From positions 1-64,000 of the forward strand of contig CAYGPZ010000002.1 of the NCBI GenBank assembly GCA_964352025.1: a stretch of DNA of 64,000 nucleotides, written 5' to 3'. The stretch comes from Hirschia sp964352025. GTDB taxonomy: Bacteria > Pseudomonadota > Alphaproteobacteria > Caulobacterales > Hyphomonadaceae. A program made the position numbers and the translations under genes. The notes beneath the pieces were generated by a model, which did not search any database, had not been told where the DNA came from, and saw only the letters and a program-made list of their open reading frames with translations. Shown in pieces: positions 34,363 through 43,645 of the stretch (position 1 is its first letter; every line of letters begins with the position of its first letter).

Positions 34363-35610
34363 TTATTGTATACGTGATGCGACGACTTGAACATCCATCT
34401 GGATTTCTTTTGATACCCAATCAGCATTTGCGTCATTCTCAAGGCCTAGGCCAAGTGCAATACGGTCGAGGGTAAAGCTTGATGTCATGACTGCCTGATC
34501 ATCAGTGATATCCAAGCTGAATGGCATTCTAACAGGGAAATCCTGTCCTTTAAGAGTTAGGACTGCCGTTAGCTCGATACCGGATTCGACTTCAAACGCG
34601 CCTGTTGCTTTGAATATCGCTTCGGGAAATTGTTTAACATCTAGAAAATCAGCACCGGCTAAAGACTTATCGTTATAGTTATCACCAGTTTTGGCAGAAG
34701 CTGTATCTACAGTGACTTTCACGCCGGCTTTGGCGGGTGCATCTGGATCAAAATAAATCGATGCATTCCAGTTTTCAAACAGACCTTCAAATGGCTTTTT
34801 ATTATATATTCCTGAAAAGCCGATTTTGCTTTCTTCTTTATTGATGCTCCAGTTAGGCGCAGCACTTTCTTCTTCTTTTGTGACCTCTGTCTGTGCCGCA
34901 GTTGGCTCGGCAGTTGGTGGTTGTTGCGCATTGGCTTTGTCGAAAAACATGCCCAATCCAACAATTATGGCAAATACGGCCGCCGCCCCACCAAAGGCCA
35001 TTAAGACACCCTTTGGCTGCTCGTGTGGTCCATCAGTCGATCCGAAAATACCTGGTAGCATGCGCGCCATAACGCCATCCTTGTCAATAAATTGATGTTT
35101 AACTGCACCAGCCACGTGCAAAAGGAGCAGGACAATTGCAACCCATGCAAGTTTCCCGTGTGCATTTTCTAAAACTGGAAAAATTGATTTTTTTGTTTCG
35201 GTACTAAGGTCGGGAAGGAAGGGTAAATGTGGCCATTGAAATGTATCAAAAATAAGCGTTGGTAGATTATACGCTGATGCAGATACGAGTATCCATCCGG
35301 TAAGAGGCATTAAAATCATAAGCATGTAGAAGCCAAAATGCACTGCTCGGGATGCGACCGCTTGCATATGTTCCATCGGTACTTCTTCTGGTGGTTTGTT
35401 AATTATCCGCCATAAAATTCGCGCGATAGTGAGGATGAATATAGACACCCCAATAGACTTATGGAGTTGATATAGATCAGCTTTATTTGTCGCTGTATTA
35501 GGCAAGTCACCCATATACCAACCCAGACCTATCATTCCTAAAATCGCAAATGCAATAATCCAGTGTAATGCGATGGCAATGGCGGAATAGCGGTGTTTCA
35601 ATAAGGACAT
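34363..35610 (-). CDS. Cytochrome b561-YceI fusion protein
   Basis: About 415 residues from ATG 35610, preceded by GGAG; an in-frame ATG lies 21 bases upstream. Residues 1-180 are a four-helix cytochrome b561 (RYSAIAIALHWIIAFAIL, LHKSIGVSIFILTIARILWR, and LLLLHVAGAVKHQFIDKDG) with the haem His. A fifth helix and an acidic linker join it to a YceI domain (WSINKEESKIGFSGIYNKKPFEG to SFTLDRIALGLGLENDANW-type end). YceI proteins bind polyprenoids in a lipocalin barrel, so the fusion could pass electrons to a quinone-like ligand. Confidence 0.88.
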   Translation of the reverse strand: MSLLKHRYSAIAIALHWIIAFAILGMIGLGWYMGDLPNTATNKADLYQLHKSIGVSIFILTIARILWRIINKPPEEVPMEHMQAVASRAVHFGFYMLMILMPLTGWILVSASAYNLPTLIFDTFQWPHLPFLPDLSTETKKSIFPVLENAHGKLAWVAIVLLLLHVAGAVKHQFIDKDGVMARMLPGIFGSTDGPHEQPKGVLMAFGGAAAVFAIIVGLGMFFDKANAQQPPTAEPTAAQTEVTKEEESAAPNWSINKEESKIGFSGIYNKKPFEGLFENWNASIYFDPDAPAKAGVKVTVDTASAKTGDNYNDKSLAGADFLDVKQFPEAIFKATGAFEVESGIELTAVLTLKGQDFPVRMPFSLDITDDQAVMTSSFTLDRIALGLGLENDANADWVSKEIQMDVQVVASRIQ

Positions 35611-35664
35611 AAGAATGTCTCCATGTGGCATATGGCGAGTTTTACGTGAAGGACTAGATTAGAA

Positions 35665-36315
35665 TCAACCTTCGCTAAACTCAGCTTCGATTTGGAACCT
35701 GACTTCATCGCTGACAGTATTGGGAAGAAGGGCATTCATTCCAAACTCGGAACGATTAAACTTTCCGTTCGCAGAAAAACCAAGAATGTTTTTCCCCGGA
35801 GCCCACGGCACCGAGTTTGAACCTTGGAACGTGACAGTCATCTCAACGGGTTTTGTGATACCTAACAATGTGAGGTCACCAGTCATTATACCTGTGTTTT
35901 CTCCGGTAACTTTAATTGCCGTCGAGTTAAAGGTGATATCAGGATATTTATTGGCAGACAGGAATTTCTCATCCGTCGCTAATTCATTATTCCAGTCATC
36001 TTTGGTGGGGTGGTCTGCATCAATAGATAGCGGATTGATGACTGCTGACACTGAGGAGTTTTCGGGAGTTTCAGAATCAAAAACAATTGAGGCATCAAAT
36101 TCGTTGAAGCGCATTGTGTACCAAGAAAGTCCAATGTGCTGAACGGAAAACATCAGAGAAGCATGTGATTTATCTAGCGCATAATCACCTGCACTTAATT
36201 CAGCAATTGATTTATTGGGTGGAGAGATACATGCGGGTAAACCGCCAGCTAATACGAGCGCTGCACAAACTGGTATGAGTTTATTGAGTTTTGATAGGGA
36301 CGATAAGTGGGGCAT
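35665..36315 (-). CDS. YceI-family lipoprotein
   Basis: 216 residues. The signal peptide ends in the lipobox LPAC, then a YceI barrel begins (AGDYALDKSHASLMFSVQHIGLSWYTMRF) with repeated strand pairs (TKDDWNNELATDEKFLSANKYPD, GDLTLLGITKPVEMTVTFQG, FGMNALLPNTVSDEVRFQIEAEF). YceI proteins bind long-chain polyisoprenoids in the periplasm. It sits between the b561-YceI fusion and another YceI gene, all minus strand. Confidence 0.9.
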   Translation of the reverse strand: MPHLSSLSKLNKLIPVCAALVLAGGLPACISPPNKSIAELSAGDYALDKSHASLMFSVQHIGLSWYTMRFNEFDASIVFDSETPENSSVSAVINPLSIDADHPTKDDWNNELATDEKFLSANKYPDITFNSTAIKVTGENTGIMTGDLTLLGITKPVEMTVTFQGSNSVPWAPGKNILGFSANGKFNRSEFGMNALLPNTVSDEVRFQIEAEFSEG

Positions 36316-36428
36316 TTATTCAGTCCTTTGCATCATTTAAATCAAAAACAAATCATCTCACTTCAATATAGGACTATAGCGAGATGACTTGCATTACGAG
36401 ACAATTAACTCTGGTTTTGTCTCATTGA

Positions 36429-37139
36429 TTATTCGGGCAATTCTTGAAGGAATTCTGCAGAAATTTTTATCGTAACTTCGTCGCCAACGCCAAAATCGAT
36501 CATTTTATCGAGACCGAACTCAGACCTTGTAATTGTTGTGCTTGCGTTGAAACCAATTAAGTCAGCATCGCCATACCAAGGTTTGTTACCGACCCCATTA
36601 TAAGTCACGTCTAGATCAACTGATTTGGTGACGCCGAGGAAAGTTAGGTCTCCACTGACAACACCCGTATTGGCTCCAGTTGATTTTGCTGATGTTGAGT
36701 TAAAAGTGATTGCTGGAAACTCAGAGACATTGAAAAAGTCGTTCGCCAGTTCTGTATGCCACTCATCAGCTTTTGTCGGGTGATCTGTTTCTACTGAGGC
36801 TGGATTAATTGAGGCGGAAACCGTTGATGCGGTTGGATTGGTTGGATCAAAGTTTATCGTCGCGTCCCAATCTTTGAATTTTGCAGTATATGTTGATAAT
36901 CCGGTATGGCTTAATTCCCAGAATAGGAAGGCGTGTGTTTTTTCAACATTGTAAACCCCAGCTGCAGTTTCAGCGAGCTGTGCGGCAACGGCGTCAGCTT
37001 TTGCTGTGTCTACGGCCGCAGGTGCTTCAGGCTCGACAGCGGTTGGAGTTGGAGCAGCATCGGCGCTTTCAGGATTACAAGCGACTACAGTTACGATTGC
37101 GGCGGCGGCGATTGTGCTTAATAGAAGGCGTTGTTTCAT
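36429..37139 (-). CDS. YceI-family exported protein (probable lipoprotein)
   Basis: 236 residues. The signal ends VTVVAC, a likely lipobox, then an Ala/Pro-rich linker of about 35 residues (PTPTAVEPEAPAAVD) before the YceI barrel (AGVYNVEKTHAFLFWELSHTGLSTY, HPTKADEWHTELANDFFNVSEFPA, SGDLTFLGVTKSVDLDVTYNG, DEVTIKISAEFLQE). It is the first gene of the minus-strand YceI-YceI-b561/YceI cluster. Expected in the periplasm; ligand inferred to be an isoprenoid. Confidence 0.9.
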   Translation of the reverse strand: MKQRLLLSTIAAAAIVTVVACNPESADAAPTPTAVEPEAPAAVDTAKADAVAAQLAETAAGVYNVEKTHAFLFWELSHTGLSTYTAKFKDWDATINFDPTNPTASTVSASINPASVETDHPTKADEWHTELANDFFNVSEFPAITFNSTSAKSTGANTGVVSGDLTFLGVTKSVDLDVTYNGVGNKPWYGDADLIGFNASTTITRSEFGLDKMIDFGVGDEVTIKISAEFLQELPE

Positions 37140-37309
37140 AATTTCCTATCCCAGGTTCCGATCAACTTAGGGTATTAGATGACACTGAAAACGTTTTGAA
37201 CAAGTGCGATCACAAACTTGTGATATTTGATTTGTTCTTGTATCGGCGAGGAAACATTCCTAGTTAACTGGCTTATGCATTTTTGCTCACTGGTTCAGGG
37301 GATTAAACC

Positions 37310-38359
37310 ATGAAAACACGTAAATTAGGCCGAACCGATATTGATATTACCGCGTGTTGCCTTGGAACCATGACATGGGGTCAGCAAAACACAGAAGCTG
37401 AAGGCCATGAGCAGATGGATTACGCGCTAGAGCGCGGCATAAATTTCTTTGATACAGCGGAGCTTTATTCGATTCCGCCTAAAGCCGATACTTATGGTAG
37501 TACTGAAAAAGTTATCGGTAACTGGTTTAAGAAGTCAGGTAAGCGCGATCAAATAGTTTTGGCGTCTAAAGTGGTCGGTCGATCTCTAAACACTTGGTCG
37601 AGACCAGATACTTATCAGGGACTCGTGCGCGTTACCAAAGAAAACGTTGATATCGCCGTCGAGCAGAGCCTGCGCCGATTACAGACTGACTATATAGATC
37701 TGTACCAAATTCACTGGCCGGACCGCGTAGCCCCTATATTTGGGTCTTCTATGTCTGAATCGGACTGGACTAAAGACTATGAAGCGTTTGAAGCTCAGCT
37801 TGAGGCGCTAAATGCTCATGTTGAAAAAGGAAATATCCGTCATATTGGTGTTTCTAACGAGTCGTCTTGGGGCGTCATGAAATTCATATATGAGGCAGAA
37901 AAGCGGGGGTTGCCTCGTATTGCGTCTATTCAGAACGCTTACAATATGTTGGTTCGCCAATTTGAGGGAGATCTGGAAGAAGTTTGCCGTCGCGAAGATG
38001 TTTCATTGCTAGCTTATTCACCGCTAGCACAGGGGTATTTGACTGGAAAATATCAAGATGGAGCCTTGCCTGTTGGTTCGCGTAAGCAACTATTTAATCG
38101 CTTGCAACGGTATGAAGGTCCAATCGTAGATAAAGCGCTGAACGCCTATATCGGACTGGCGCACGAACTCAATGTTGATCCAACTTCGTTGGCTATTCGT
38201 TTTTGTGATACGCGCCCATTCATGGGCTCAACCATTATCGGCGCGACCACTATGGAACAGCTGAAAATTTGCATCGATGCGTTTGATCTGGAATGGACAG
38301 AAGTCATGGAAGACTGCGTCAACACCATACACCAGGTTCAGCCCAACCCCTGTTCTTAG
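37310..38359 (+). CDS. Aldo/keto reductase (Tas-like)
   Basis: 349-residue NADPH-dependent oxidoreductase with the usual barrel. It shows LGRTDIDITACCLGTMTWG, the catalytic Asp-Tyr in INFFDTAELYSIP, Lys in IVLASKVVG and His in DLYQIHWPD; the cofactor-binding end is GSTIIGATTMEQL. The length and N-terminal pattern match the Tas group, whose physiological substrates are unknown. GGGG precedes the ATG. Confidence 0.93.
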   Translation: MKTRKLGRTDIDITACCLGTMTWGQQNTEAEGHEQMDYALERGINFFDTAELYSIPPKADTYGSTEKVIGNWFKKSGKRDQIVLASKVVGRSLNTWSRPDTYQGLVRVTKENVDIAVEQSLRRLQTDYIDLYQIHWPDRVAPIFGSSMSESDWTKDYEAFEAQLEALNAHVEKGNIRHIGVSNESSWGVMKFIYEAEKRGLPRIASIQNAYNMLVRQFEGDLEEVCRREDVSLLAYSPLAQGYLTGKYQDGALPVGSRKQLFNRLQRYEGPIVDKALNAYIGLAHELNVDPTSLAIRFCDTRPFMGSTIIGATTMEQLKICIDAFDLEWTEVMEDCVNTIHQVQPNPCS

Positions 38360-38398
38360 GGAGTTGGTGATCAATCGCTGAGCGTTGTGTCTTTGATA

Positions 38399-38827
38399 TT
38401 AAGATAGCTTTTCGGCGTCGGCACGAATACGAGCCAACATAGATTTGAATCCGTTGGACCTTTGAGGGGATAGGGCTTCATCTACACCGATGCTGGCGAA
38501 AAATGCATTGGCGTCAAAAGCCAAAATATCTTTGGGCGTATTGCCTGAATAGATTTGCAGCAGAAGTGCAATTAGACCTGATACAAGGATAGCGTCTGAA
38601 TTGCCTCTAAAGTGCAGCGTTCCATCGTCTTTGCTTTCACTGACCAGCCAGACTTGGCTGGCACATCCCATGACTTTATTAGCGTCCCTCATTTCTTCAT
38701 CGCTGAGTGGGGAGAGAGATTTTCCCAAATCAATAATGTGGGCGTACCGGTCTTCCCAGTCGGTTAGGAATTCAAAGTCTTCGCGAAGTTCGCTAGCGGC
38801 GAGATCAAGGGGAGATGTTTGTGTCAT
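38399..38827 (-). CDS. sufE: SufE cysteine-desulphurase activator
   Basis: 142 residues. SufE takes persulphide sulphur from SufS and passes it to the SufBCD scaffold for iron-sulphur cluster assembly. The active Cys is in MGCASQVWLVSE; the opening LREDFEFLTDWEDRYAHIIDLGK is characteristic. No other suf gene is in the window, so it is detached from the operon. Upstream is a terminator for the next minus-strand gene. Confidence 0.94.
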   Translation of the reverse strand: MTQTSPLDLAASELREDFEFLTDWEDRYAHIIDLGKSLSPLSDEEMRDANKVMGCASQVWLVSESKDDGTLHFRGNSDAILVSGLIALLLQIYSGNTPKDILAFDANAFFASIGVDEALSPQRSNGFKSMLARIRADAEKLS

Positions 38828-38835
38828 GCGCCATA

Positions 38836-38868
38836 TAAAAGGCCCGCAAGCAAAACATGCAAGCGGGC
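38836..38868 (-). terminator. Rho-independent terminator of the 38914-40038 gene
   Basis: Read on the minus strand, GGCCCGC (38868-38862) pairs with GCGGGCC (38846-38840) and is followed by TTTTAT. It lies 45 bases after the stop of the secreted-protein gene and just before sufE. Confidence 0.8.
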
Positions 38869-38913
38869 CAAAGTGTATTCTGTCAAAAAAACTGGTTTAG
38901 AGGCTGAAAATGT

Positions 38914-40038
38914 TTAGCGAGCAACGTCTCCAACACATTTTCCGATGTCTGAAACCGCGTGTTTACGCATACAGGCTTGAAGACCGTAGTGGTCAGACTG
39001 ACTACGTACGCATCCATTCAGCTGAAGTTGGGCAAACTCAAAACAGTCTTTTGCCTTGCGGTCATTCATTGCTTTTGCAACACCGGCGTCAGAAGTATTT
39101 GCAGCACCAATAATTTCGAAAGCTGCCAAAGAAGCCATGTGGTTTGCTGTTTCTGAGCGAGCAGGGTTTACGCTGTAGCGACGCTGAGTCAAAGAAGAAA
39201 TAGCGGAGATTGGTGCGTTAGTTGCAATGCGTGTGGCGCGATCCCATGCATTAGATTGTCCAGCTTGCGATAATAATGTTCCAAGGTTTGATGATGAAAG
39301 CATGTCGCGTGCTGATGAAGATGCTGGACGTCCAGAATATGTCATGGACTTCAATCGGCTTGCACGTTCGGCTCCATCGCGAATGCGTTCTTTTACCCAA
39401 GACTGGTTTTGCAGTGTAGCTTCTTGTGATTCAAGGAAAGAAGCCGCGCTGTTAATGTGGTTTGCATCTGATACAGCAGCAGCGAGTGCAGATTGTAGCG
39501 CTTTATCGCCACCTTTTAAGCTCGTCGCATATGCTGGGGATTTGCGAAGACCATTCATGAAACGTTCGCGACCATAGTATGATTCAATTTCGCGAACAGA
39601 GTTTGCAAATTCTCTGTTTTGAGCAGCCACAAGAGCAGAATAGGACATCCAACCTGATGTCAGCTTGCCAGCATTGTGACCACCTAGAGCGTCTAGGTTT
39701 TGTTCAATATCTGATTGAGAAGAAAGCGCGCGCTGTTTAACTTTTGCTACGTCGCCTTGGTAAGTGGCGTATGTCGTTGCAGCACTTGTAATCACATTAG
39801 AAGGCGCACTGGAGGTGGAGCGCGCGTAAGTTGTTGATTGTGGTGCGCTGACGACTTGGACTTGAGGCGCTGCTTGAGCGATTTTTACAATACGGGGTGC
39901 TTGGGTGGTCGTCGCAGAACTGCTTGCATAGGTACGTTGAACAGTCTTAGTGGTCTCGTCCGAAGTGGTTTGAGCTTCAGCTGTACCAAATACCAAAGTT
40001 GCAATTGCAACCGATTGTAACCAACGGGTAGGGCGCAT
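38914..40038 (-). CDS. Secreted protein, unknown function
   Basis: 374 residues with a signal peptide ending GTAEAQT, then a Ser/Thr-rich stretch of about 80 residues, and a largely helical domain (KVKQRALSSQSDIEQNLDAL, VREIESYYGRERFMNGLRKS, SAASFLESQEATLQNQSWVKE) closing with four Cys (KDCFEFAQLQLNGC, LQACMRKH, IGKC). Probably periplasmic. No family recognised. A good terminator closes it, so it is a single transcription unit divergent from the histidine kinase gene. Confidence 0.7.
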   Translation of the reverse strand: MRPTRWLQSVAIATLVFGTAEAQTTSDETTKTVQRTYASSSATTTQAPRIVKIAQAAPQVQVVSAPQSTTYARSTSSAPSNVITSAATTYATYQGDVAKVKQRALSSQSDIEQNLDALGGHNAGKLTSGWMSYSALVAAQNREFANSVREIESYYGRERFMNGLRKSPAYATSLKGGDKALQSALAAAVSDANHINSAASFLESQEATLQNQSWVKERIRDGAERASRLKSMTYSGRPASSSARDMLSSSNLGTLLSQAGQSNAWDRATRIATNAPISAISSLTQRRYSVNPARSETANHMASLAAFEIIGAANTSDAGVAKAMNDRKAKDCFEFAQLQLNGCVRSQSDHYGLQACMRKHAVSDIGKCVGDVAR

Positions 40039-40167
40039 AGCAGGTGATCCTCCGGTTTTTTATTTTTACTCGAGCAGGGTTTGAGCCCATTTAATAGCAA
40101 GTATACATCAAATTTTTTTGACGCTTAAATTTTACTCTATCCTCATATTCGTTTATGGCTAGTTACG

Positions 40168-41577
40168 ATGAAAGAATTAATCGAAGATAAAGCAGTTACC
40201 AATGTGACCGACCATTTGGACGTCACGGAACAACGTGCCACGTGGGTATTGTTGTGCCTTGTTGTGATGTTGGTGCAATGGATTAGTGGCGCGAGCCTTT
40301 TTAATAGCGTGGTTGTTTTCAGCATTGCCGCGCTACCTGCGCTTGCTCATATTTTTATTTCGAAATTTAGTAGTGAAGCTGCGCATGAATTGGAAATGGC
40401 GGTTTGGATCGTTGTCGGGATGATAGGTTCCACGGCAATGGGAGGCGCGATTTCTCCCATGTCCATCGCATTCTTTATTCCTGTTTTGACTGCTTTATCA
40501 GTTGGAAGAAAAAGACAAGCTATTGAAGCAAGTGCATTTTCGGTGTTGAGCTTTTGTTTAGCCGCTCTTTTATCAAAAATGAATTTTCTACCAATTTCAA
40601 ATGAGGTATTGGGGCCAGCGCCCAGTCTCTTTGCATTGATTTCACTGGTCTATATGGCGTCACTCGTGAGGAAGATTTCGCTTTCTTCAGACGTTAGTCA
40701 GCTTGTAGGGCGTGTACGTGAGCAGTCCCAAAGAAATGATGCTTTGCTAAGGCGGCAGAATGATGTGTTGGTTGAACGCATTCAGAAAATGCGCTCTCGG
40801 ATGGATGAGGCAGTCTCAACCGGAGATATAGCTAACGAGAAGGCGAGCCTTCTTGAAAAAAGAATGGATGAAAGAACACTTTTCTTTGCAAAAACCAGTC
40901 ATGAATTAAGAACACCCCTGAATGCCATTTTGGGTTTCTCTGAAATTATGAAAGAAGGCGTGTTTGGCGATCTGCCGGAAAAATATCAAGACTATGCGAA
41001 AATGATCCACGAAGGTGGGCAGTCACTCTTGCTTACAGTTGATGACATTTTAGACCTATCGAAAATGGAGGCAGGCCAGTTTACAGTCACGCCTCAAAGC
41101 GTATCTCTTACGGAACTAACGTGGGATATAGTCAGGTTTCTAGGTGATCAGGCTAAGCGCGCTGAAGTTAAGCTGAGTATTTCAAGCAGAGAAAAAGATG
41201 TCGAAGCGTATGCTGACCCACGGGCTGTGCGCCAGATTGCACTTAATCTTGTGGCCAATGCGATAAAATTCACACCGAAGGGCGGAAGTATTGGGCTAAA
41301 CGTCAGAATGGCAGATGATGGAGGTGCTTGGCTGAGTGTGCGAGATTCTGGTCCCGGGATTGATGAGAAAGTTTTTGCTGACATTCTAAAGCCGTTTGTG
41401 CAGACCGAACTTGCAGATAAATCAAATGCTGTCGGGACTGGTTTGGGGCTATCCGTTGCAAATGCGTTCGCACAATTGCATGGCGGGTTTATGCAGCTTG
41501 ATTCCGATGGATCAGATGGCAGCGTTATTTCAGTCTACTTTCCTAAAGAAGGAAGCATAGAAGATAACGAGCTTTAA
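40168..41577 (+). CDS. Sensor histidine kinase, PleC/DivJ-like
   Basis: 469 residues. About 170 N-terminal residues hold up to six hydrophobic segments, then a coiled coil (RRQNDVLVERIQKMRSRMDE). The H-box FAKTSHELRTPLNAILGFSE places the phospho-His near residue 246. The ATPase shows the N-box NLVANAIKFTPKGG, RDSGPGID and GTGLGLSVANAF. This resembles the alphaproteobacterial PleC/DivJ kinases that act through DivK. No response regulator lies beside it, so it is an orphan and signalling partners must be elsewhere. Confidence 0.88.
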   Translation: MKELIEDKAVTNVTDHLDVTEQRATWVLLCLVVMLVQWISGASLFNSVVVFSIAALPALAHIFISKFSSEAAHELEMAVWIVVGMIGSTAMGGAISPMSIAFFIPVLTALSVGRKRQAIEASAFSVLSFCLAALLSKMNFLPISNEVLGPAPSLFALISLVYMASLVRKISLSSDVSQLVGRVREQSQRNDALLRRQNDVLVERIQKMRSRMDEAVSTGDIANEKASLLEKRMDERTLFFAKTSHELRTPLNAILGFSEIMKEGVFGDLPEKYQDYAKMIHEGGQSLLLTVDDILDLSKMEAGQFTVTPQSVSLTELTWDIVRFLGDQAKRAEVKLSISSREKDVEAYADPRAVRQIALNLVANAIKFTPKGGSIGLNVRMADDGGAWLSVRDSGPGIDEKVFADILKPFVQTELADKSNAVGTGLGLSVANAFAQLHGGFMQLDSDGSDGSVISVYFPKEGSIEDNEL

Positions 41578-41618
41578 GTTCGTTCGACCTTTCTTTCAAT
41601 AAAGTAAGATCGTCCTAG

Positions 41619-42566
41619 TTATTGCGGCTTGTCTCTCGCAATAGCGCTGAAAGCGGCTGCTGCTTTAAAGTCACCAACTTCGAAAAGTGCACGAATGCGT
41701 TTTGATTTTTTATCGCGATCCGATGGGATGAATTCCACAATAATTGTTTCGCGTGGATCCAATACATCAAGTTCTTTTTGTGCCTGTGCGTCGAAGATAA
41801 ATAGTGCACCTTGAGATTTGTCTCCATCTTCATATGGAGGCGCGTCGATGATTTCCCGTTCTGCTGCCATGATCTTCTTTGTCATCGCGTTAGGAGGGGG
41901 TGTTAAACCTTCGCTAGGACCAAAGATGCCGCCAATCCATGGTGTATCCGATTTGTCTTTATCTCGAATTATTAAACGCGCGACTGCAGGTGCGGTTTCA
42001 TCCTTGAGAATTTTCTTCACTGTACCCAATCTTGCTGGAGGGCGTTGCTCTCCTGGTACGGCAAAGCCTAATGGGTCTTTTGCGCGGGCCTGATGAATAA
42101 GGCCAAATCTGATGGTTGTGTTTGGGTCTTCTTGATAAGCAGCCCAAACATCAGTCAAAGTACGTGTGGCGGTCCAAATTCTCAAACCACCTCTGAATTC
42201 GTAGAATGGGGTTCGCGAAAAAGCTAAAAAGGCATCTTTTAGGCGTTCATTGGATGAGGTTAAACCTTCGTCGTCACACTCTTTAGATGCTGCATAGTTC
42301 ACAGCTTCTGCATTTAGCGCAGACACTTCTTGAATTGAATATCCGCCTCTTAAAAGGGCTGTACGTGCCTGCCAGAAGCCCATTTCTAGCGCTAGTCTTT
42401 CCGGTGGAGACAATAATTTACAAGTATCATCTGCAGCGCGAAGCGAAGCGCGTTCCAGAAAAGCGCTATTGGCGTCGGCTGACTGCGCGTGCGCACCGCA
42501 ATTTATAAATAGGGATGCGAGTGCAATGCGAATGGCATAGTTGAATATTTTTAATTTTGAACTCAT
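41619..42566 (-). CDS. Secreted protein, unknown function
   Basis: 315 residues with a signal peptide ending INCGAHAQS. The mature part begins with helices rich in Ala (FLERASLRAADDTCKLLSPPE, MGFWQARTALLRGGYSIQEV) and contains FYEFRGGLRIWTATRT; the second half is beta-rich with acidic loops (LIIRDKDKSDTPWIGGIFGP, TIIVEFIPSDRDKKSKRIR). Two or three Cys. Expected in the periplasm. I do not recognise the family. It is convergent with the histidine kinase gene. Confidence 0.7.
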   Translation of the reverse strand: MSSKLKIFNYAIRIALASLFINCGAHAQSADANSAFLERASLRAADDTCKLLSPPERLALEMGFWQARTALLRGGYSIQEVSALNAEAVNYAASKECDDEGLTSSNERLKDAFLAFSRTPFYEFRGGLRIWTATRTLTDVWAAYQEDPNTTIRFGLIHQARAKDPLGFAVPGEQRPPARLGTVKKILKDETAPAVARLIIRDKDKSDTPWIGGIFGPSEGLTPPPNAMTKKIMAAEREIIDAPPYEDGDKSQGALFIFDAQAQKELDVLDPRETIIVEFIPSDRDKKSKRIRALFEVGDFKAAAAFSAIARDKPQ

Positions 42567-42709
42567 TTACGAAGTCTATAAAGAAAAGGTCTTTACCTTC
42601 AATAAATGGAATGTGTTTTTTGTAAGATATTATCGAATAGTCGTATTTGTTAAAAGTGTACCTAATGGCAATTTAAAGAAACCTGATATTCGAGTGCTGC
42701 AGTCGTTAT

Positions 42710-43030
42710 TTAAGCGGCGCGGTGAGTACGAGTTAAACGTTTTTGAGAGAGCTCAATTATAATATTTTTGTCTGACTTAGATTCTAGCTTTTGTCTTTGA
42801 TCTTTTTTGTATTCTATTGTTTCAGAGAGAAAGAAAAACACACCAGAAAAAAATAAAACTAACGTACAAATCCAGAGCCAACCAATATCAGTATTTGTTG
42901 AGCTTTGCTCTAAAATACTTGTGGTAATTGGAAAGTGTTCAGCAATACTATCCTTTATAGATAGTATACTCACGTCTAAATTCTCCGATGTTCCGAGAAT
43001 TTGAAATATAGATGGTGTATAAGATAGCAT
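42710..43030 (-). CDS. Small membrane protein, unknown function
   Basis: About 106 residues from ATG 43030, preceded by GGAAG; ATG 43048 is an alternative. The middle has one clear membrane helix (IGWLWICTLVLFFSGVFFFL), with a polar N-terminal arm and a basic C-terminal tail (KKDQRQKLESKSDKN, then RLTRTHRAA). AT-rich. No family recognised. Confidence 0.5.
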   Translation of the reverse strand: MLSYTPSIFQILGTSENLDVSILSIKDSIAEHFPITTSILEQSSTNTDIGWLWICTLVLFFSGVFFFLSETIEYKKDQRQKLESKSDKNIIIELSQKRLTRTHRAA

Positions 43031-43130
43031 TGAAGTACTTCCAACCATTCCCCAATAGGTAGAATATCACAATTGATTTTGAACACACGCTTAAATATCA
43101 ACAAAATCCTAAAAGAAAAGAGAAAATTAC

Positions 43131-43496
43131 ATGTCTTTCTCAGTTGTAACAAAACTCTGGGTGGAAGCTCTCGTGCGTCGAGCGAGTCTTGCAGGTGCGT
43201 TTTCTGTAATTGAGCGAGTTGGAGATGCAGAGCGTGGTGACGTCATCATAAAGACGAGAAATCAGAAGGGTGAAATTTCTCTGATCGGGAGAGCTTTTTC
43301 AGGAGGTGATGACATCGTTTTTGAACATTTATCGTCAAAAAAGCTGAAAATGACTGAGACAGAAGCGCAAGATTTTCTAAAGGGTCGCATTTCGTTTGAT
43401 CCAGATATTTGGATCGTCGAAATTGAAGATAAAGAAGGTCGCCACTTTATAACTGAGCGGGTTTTACCTGTCATACCTAACGACCCTTTTGCTTGA
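43131..43496 (+). CDS. DUF1491-family protein
   Basis: 121 residues, cytoplasmic. It matches the alphaproteobacterial DUF1491 pattern: TKLWVEALVRRASLAGAFSV, GDVIIKTRNQKG, and the closing RISFDPDIWIVEIEDKEGRHF. Function of the family is unknown. It precedes another small unknown gene and prfC on the same strand. Confidence 0.88.
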   Translation: MSFSVVTKLWVEALVRRASLAGAFSVIERVGDAERGDVIIKTRNQKGEISLIGRAFSGGDDIVFEHLSSKKLKMTETEAQDFLKGRISFDPDIWIVEIEDKEGRHFITERVLPVIPNDPFA

Positions 43497-43536
43497 TTCT
43501 GCGGTGCATTTGTGCGGCAATTCATCAGTATCGAAA

Positions 43537-43551
43537 TTAAATCCCATTTAA
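43537..43551. promoter_or_regulatory. CtrA-type box candidate upstream of the 43646 gene
   Basis: TTAAATCCCATTTAA fits TTAA-N7-TTAA, 95 bases before the ATG of a 133-residue unknown gene. It is AT-rich and could be chance. Confidence 0.35.
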
Positions 43552-43645
43552 ATGCAATTTAGTTTGAATTTGTCTCAAATTTGCCTACTTCTCCAACTGT
43601 ATGTTTACGCAGTTCGTGTAGAGTACGTCCTAAGATAAAAAGGAT

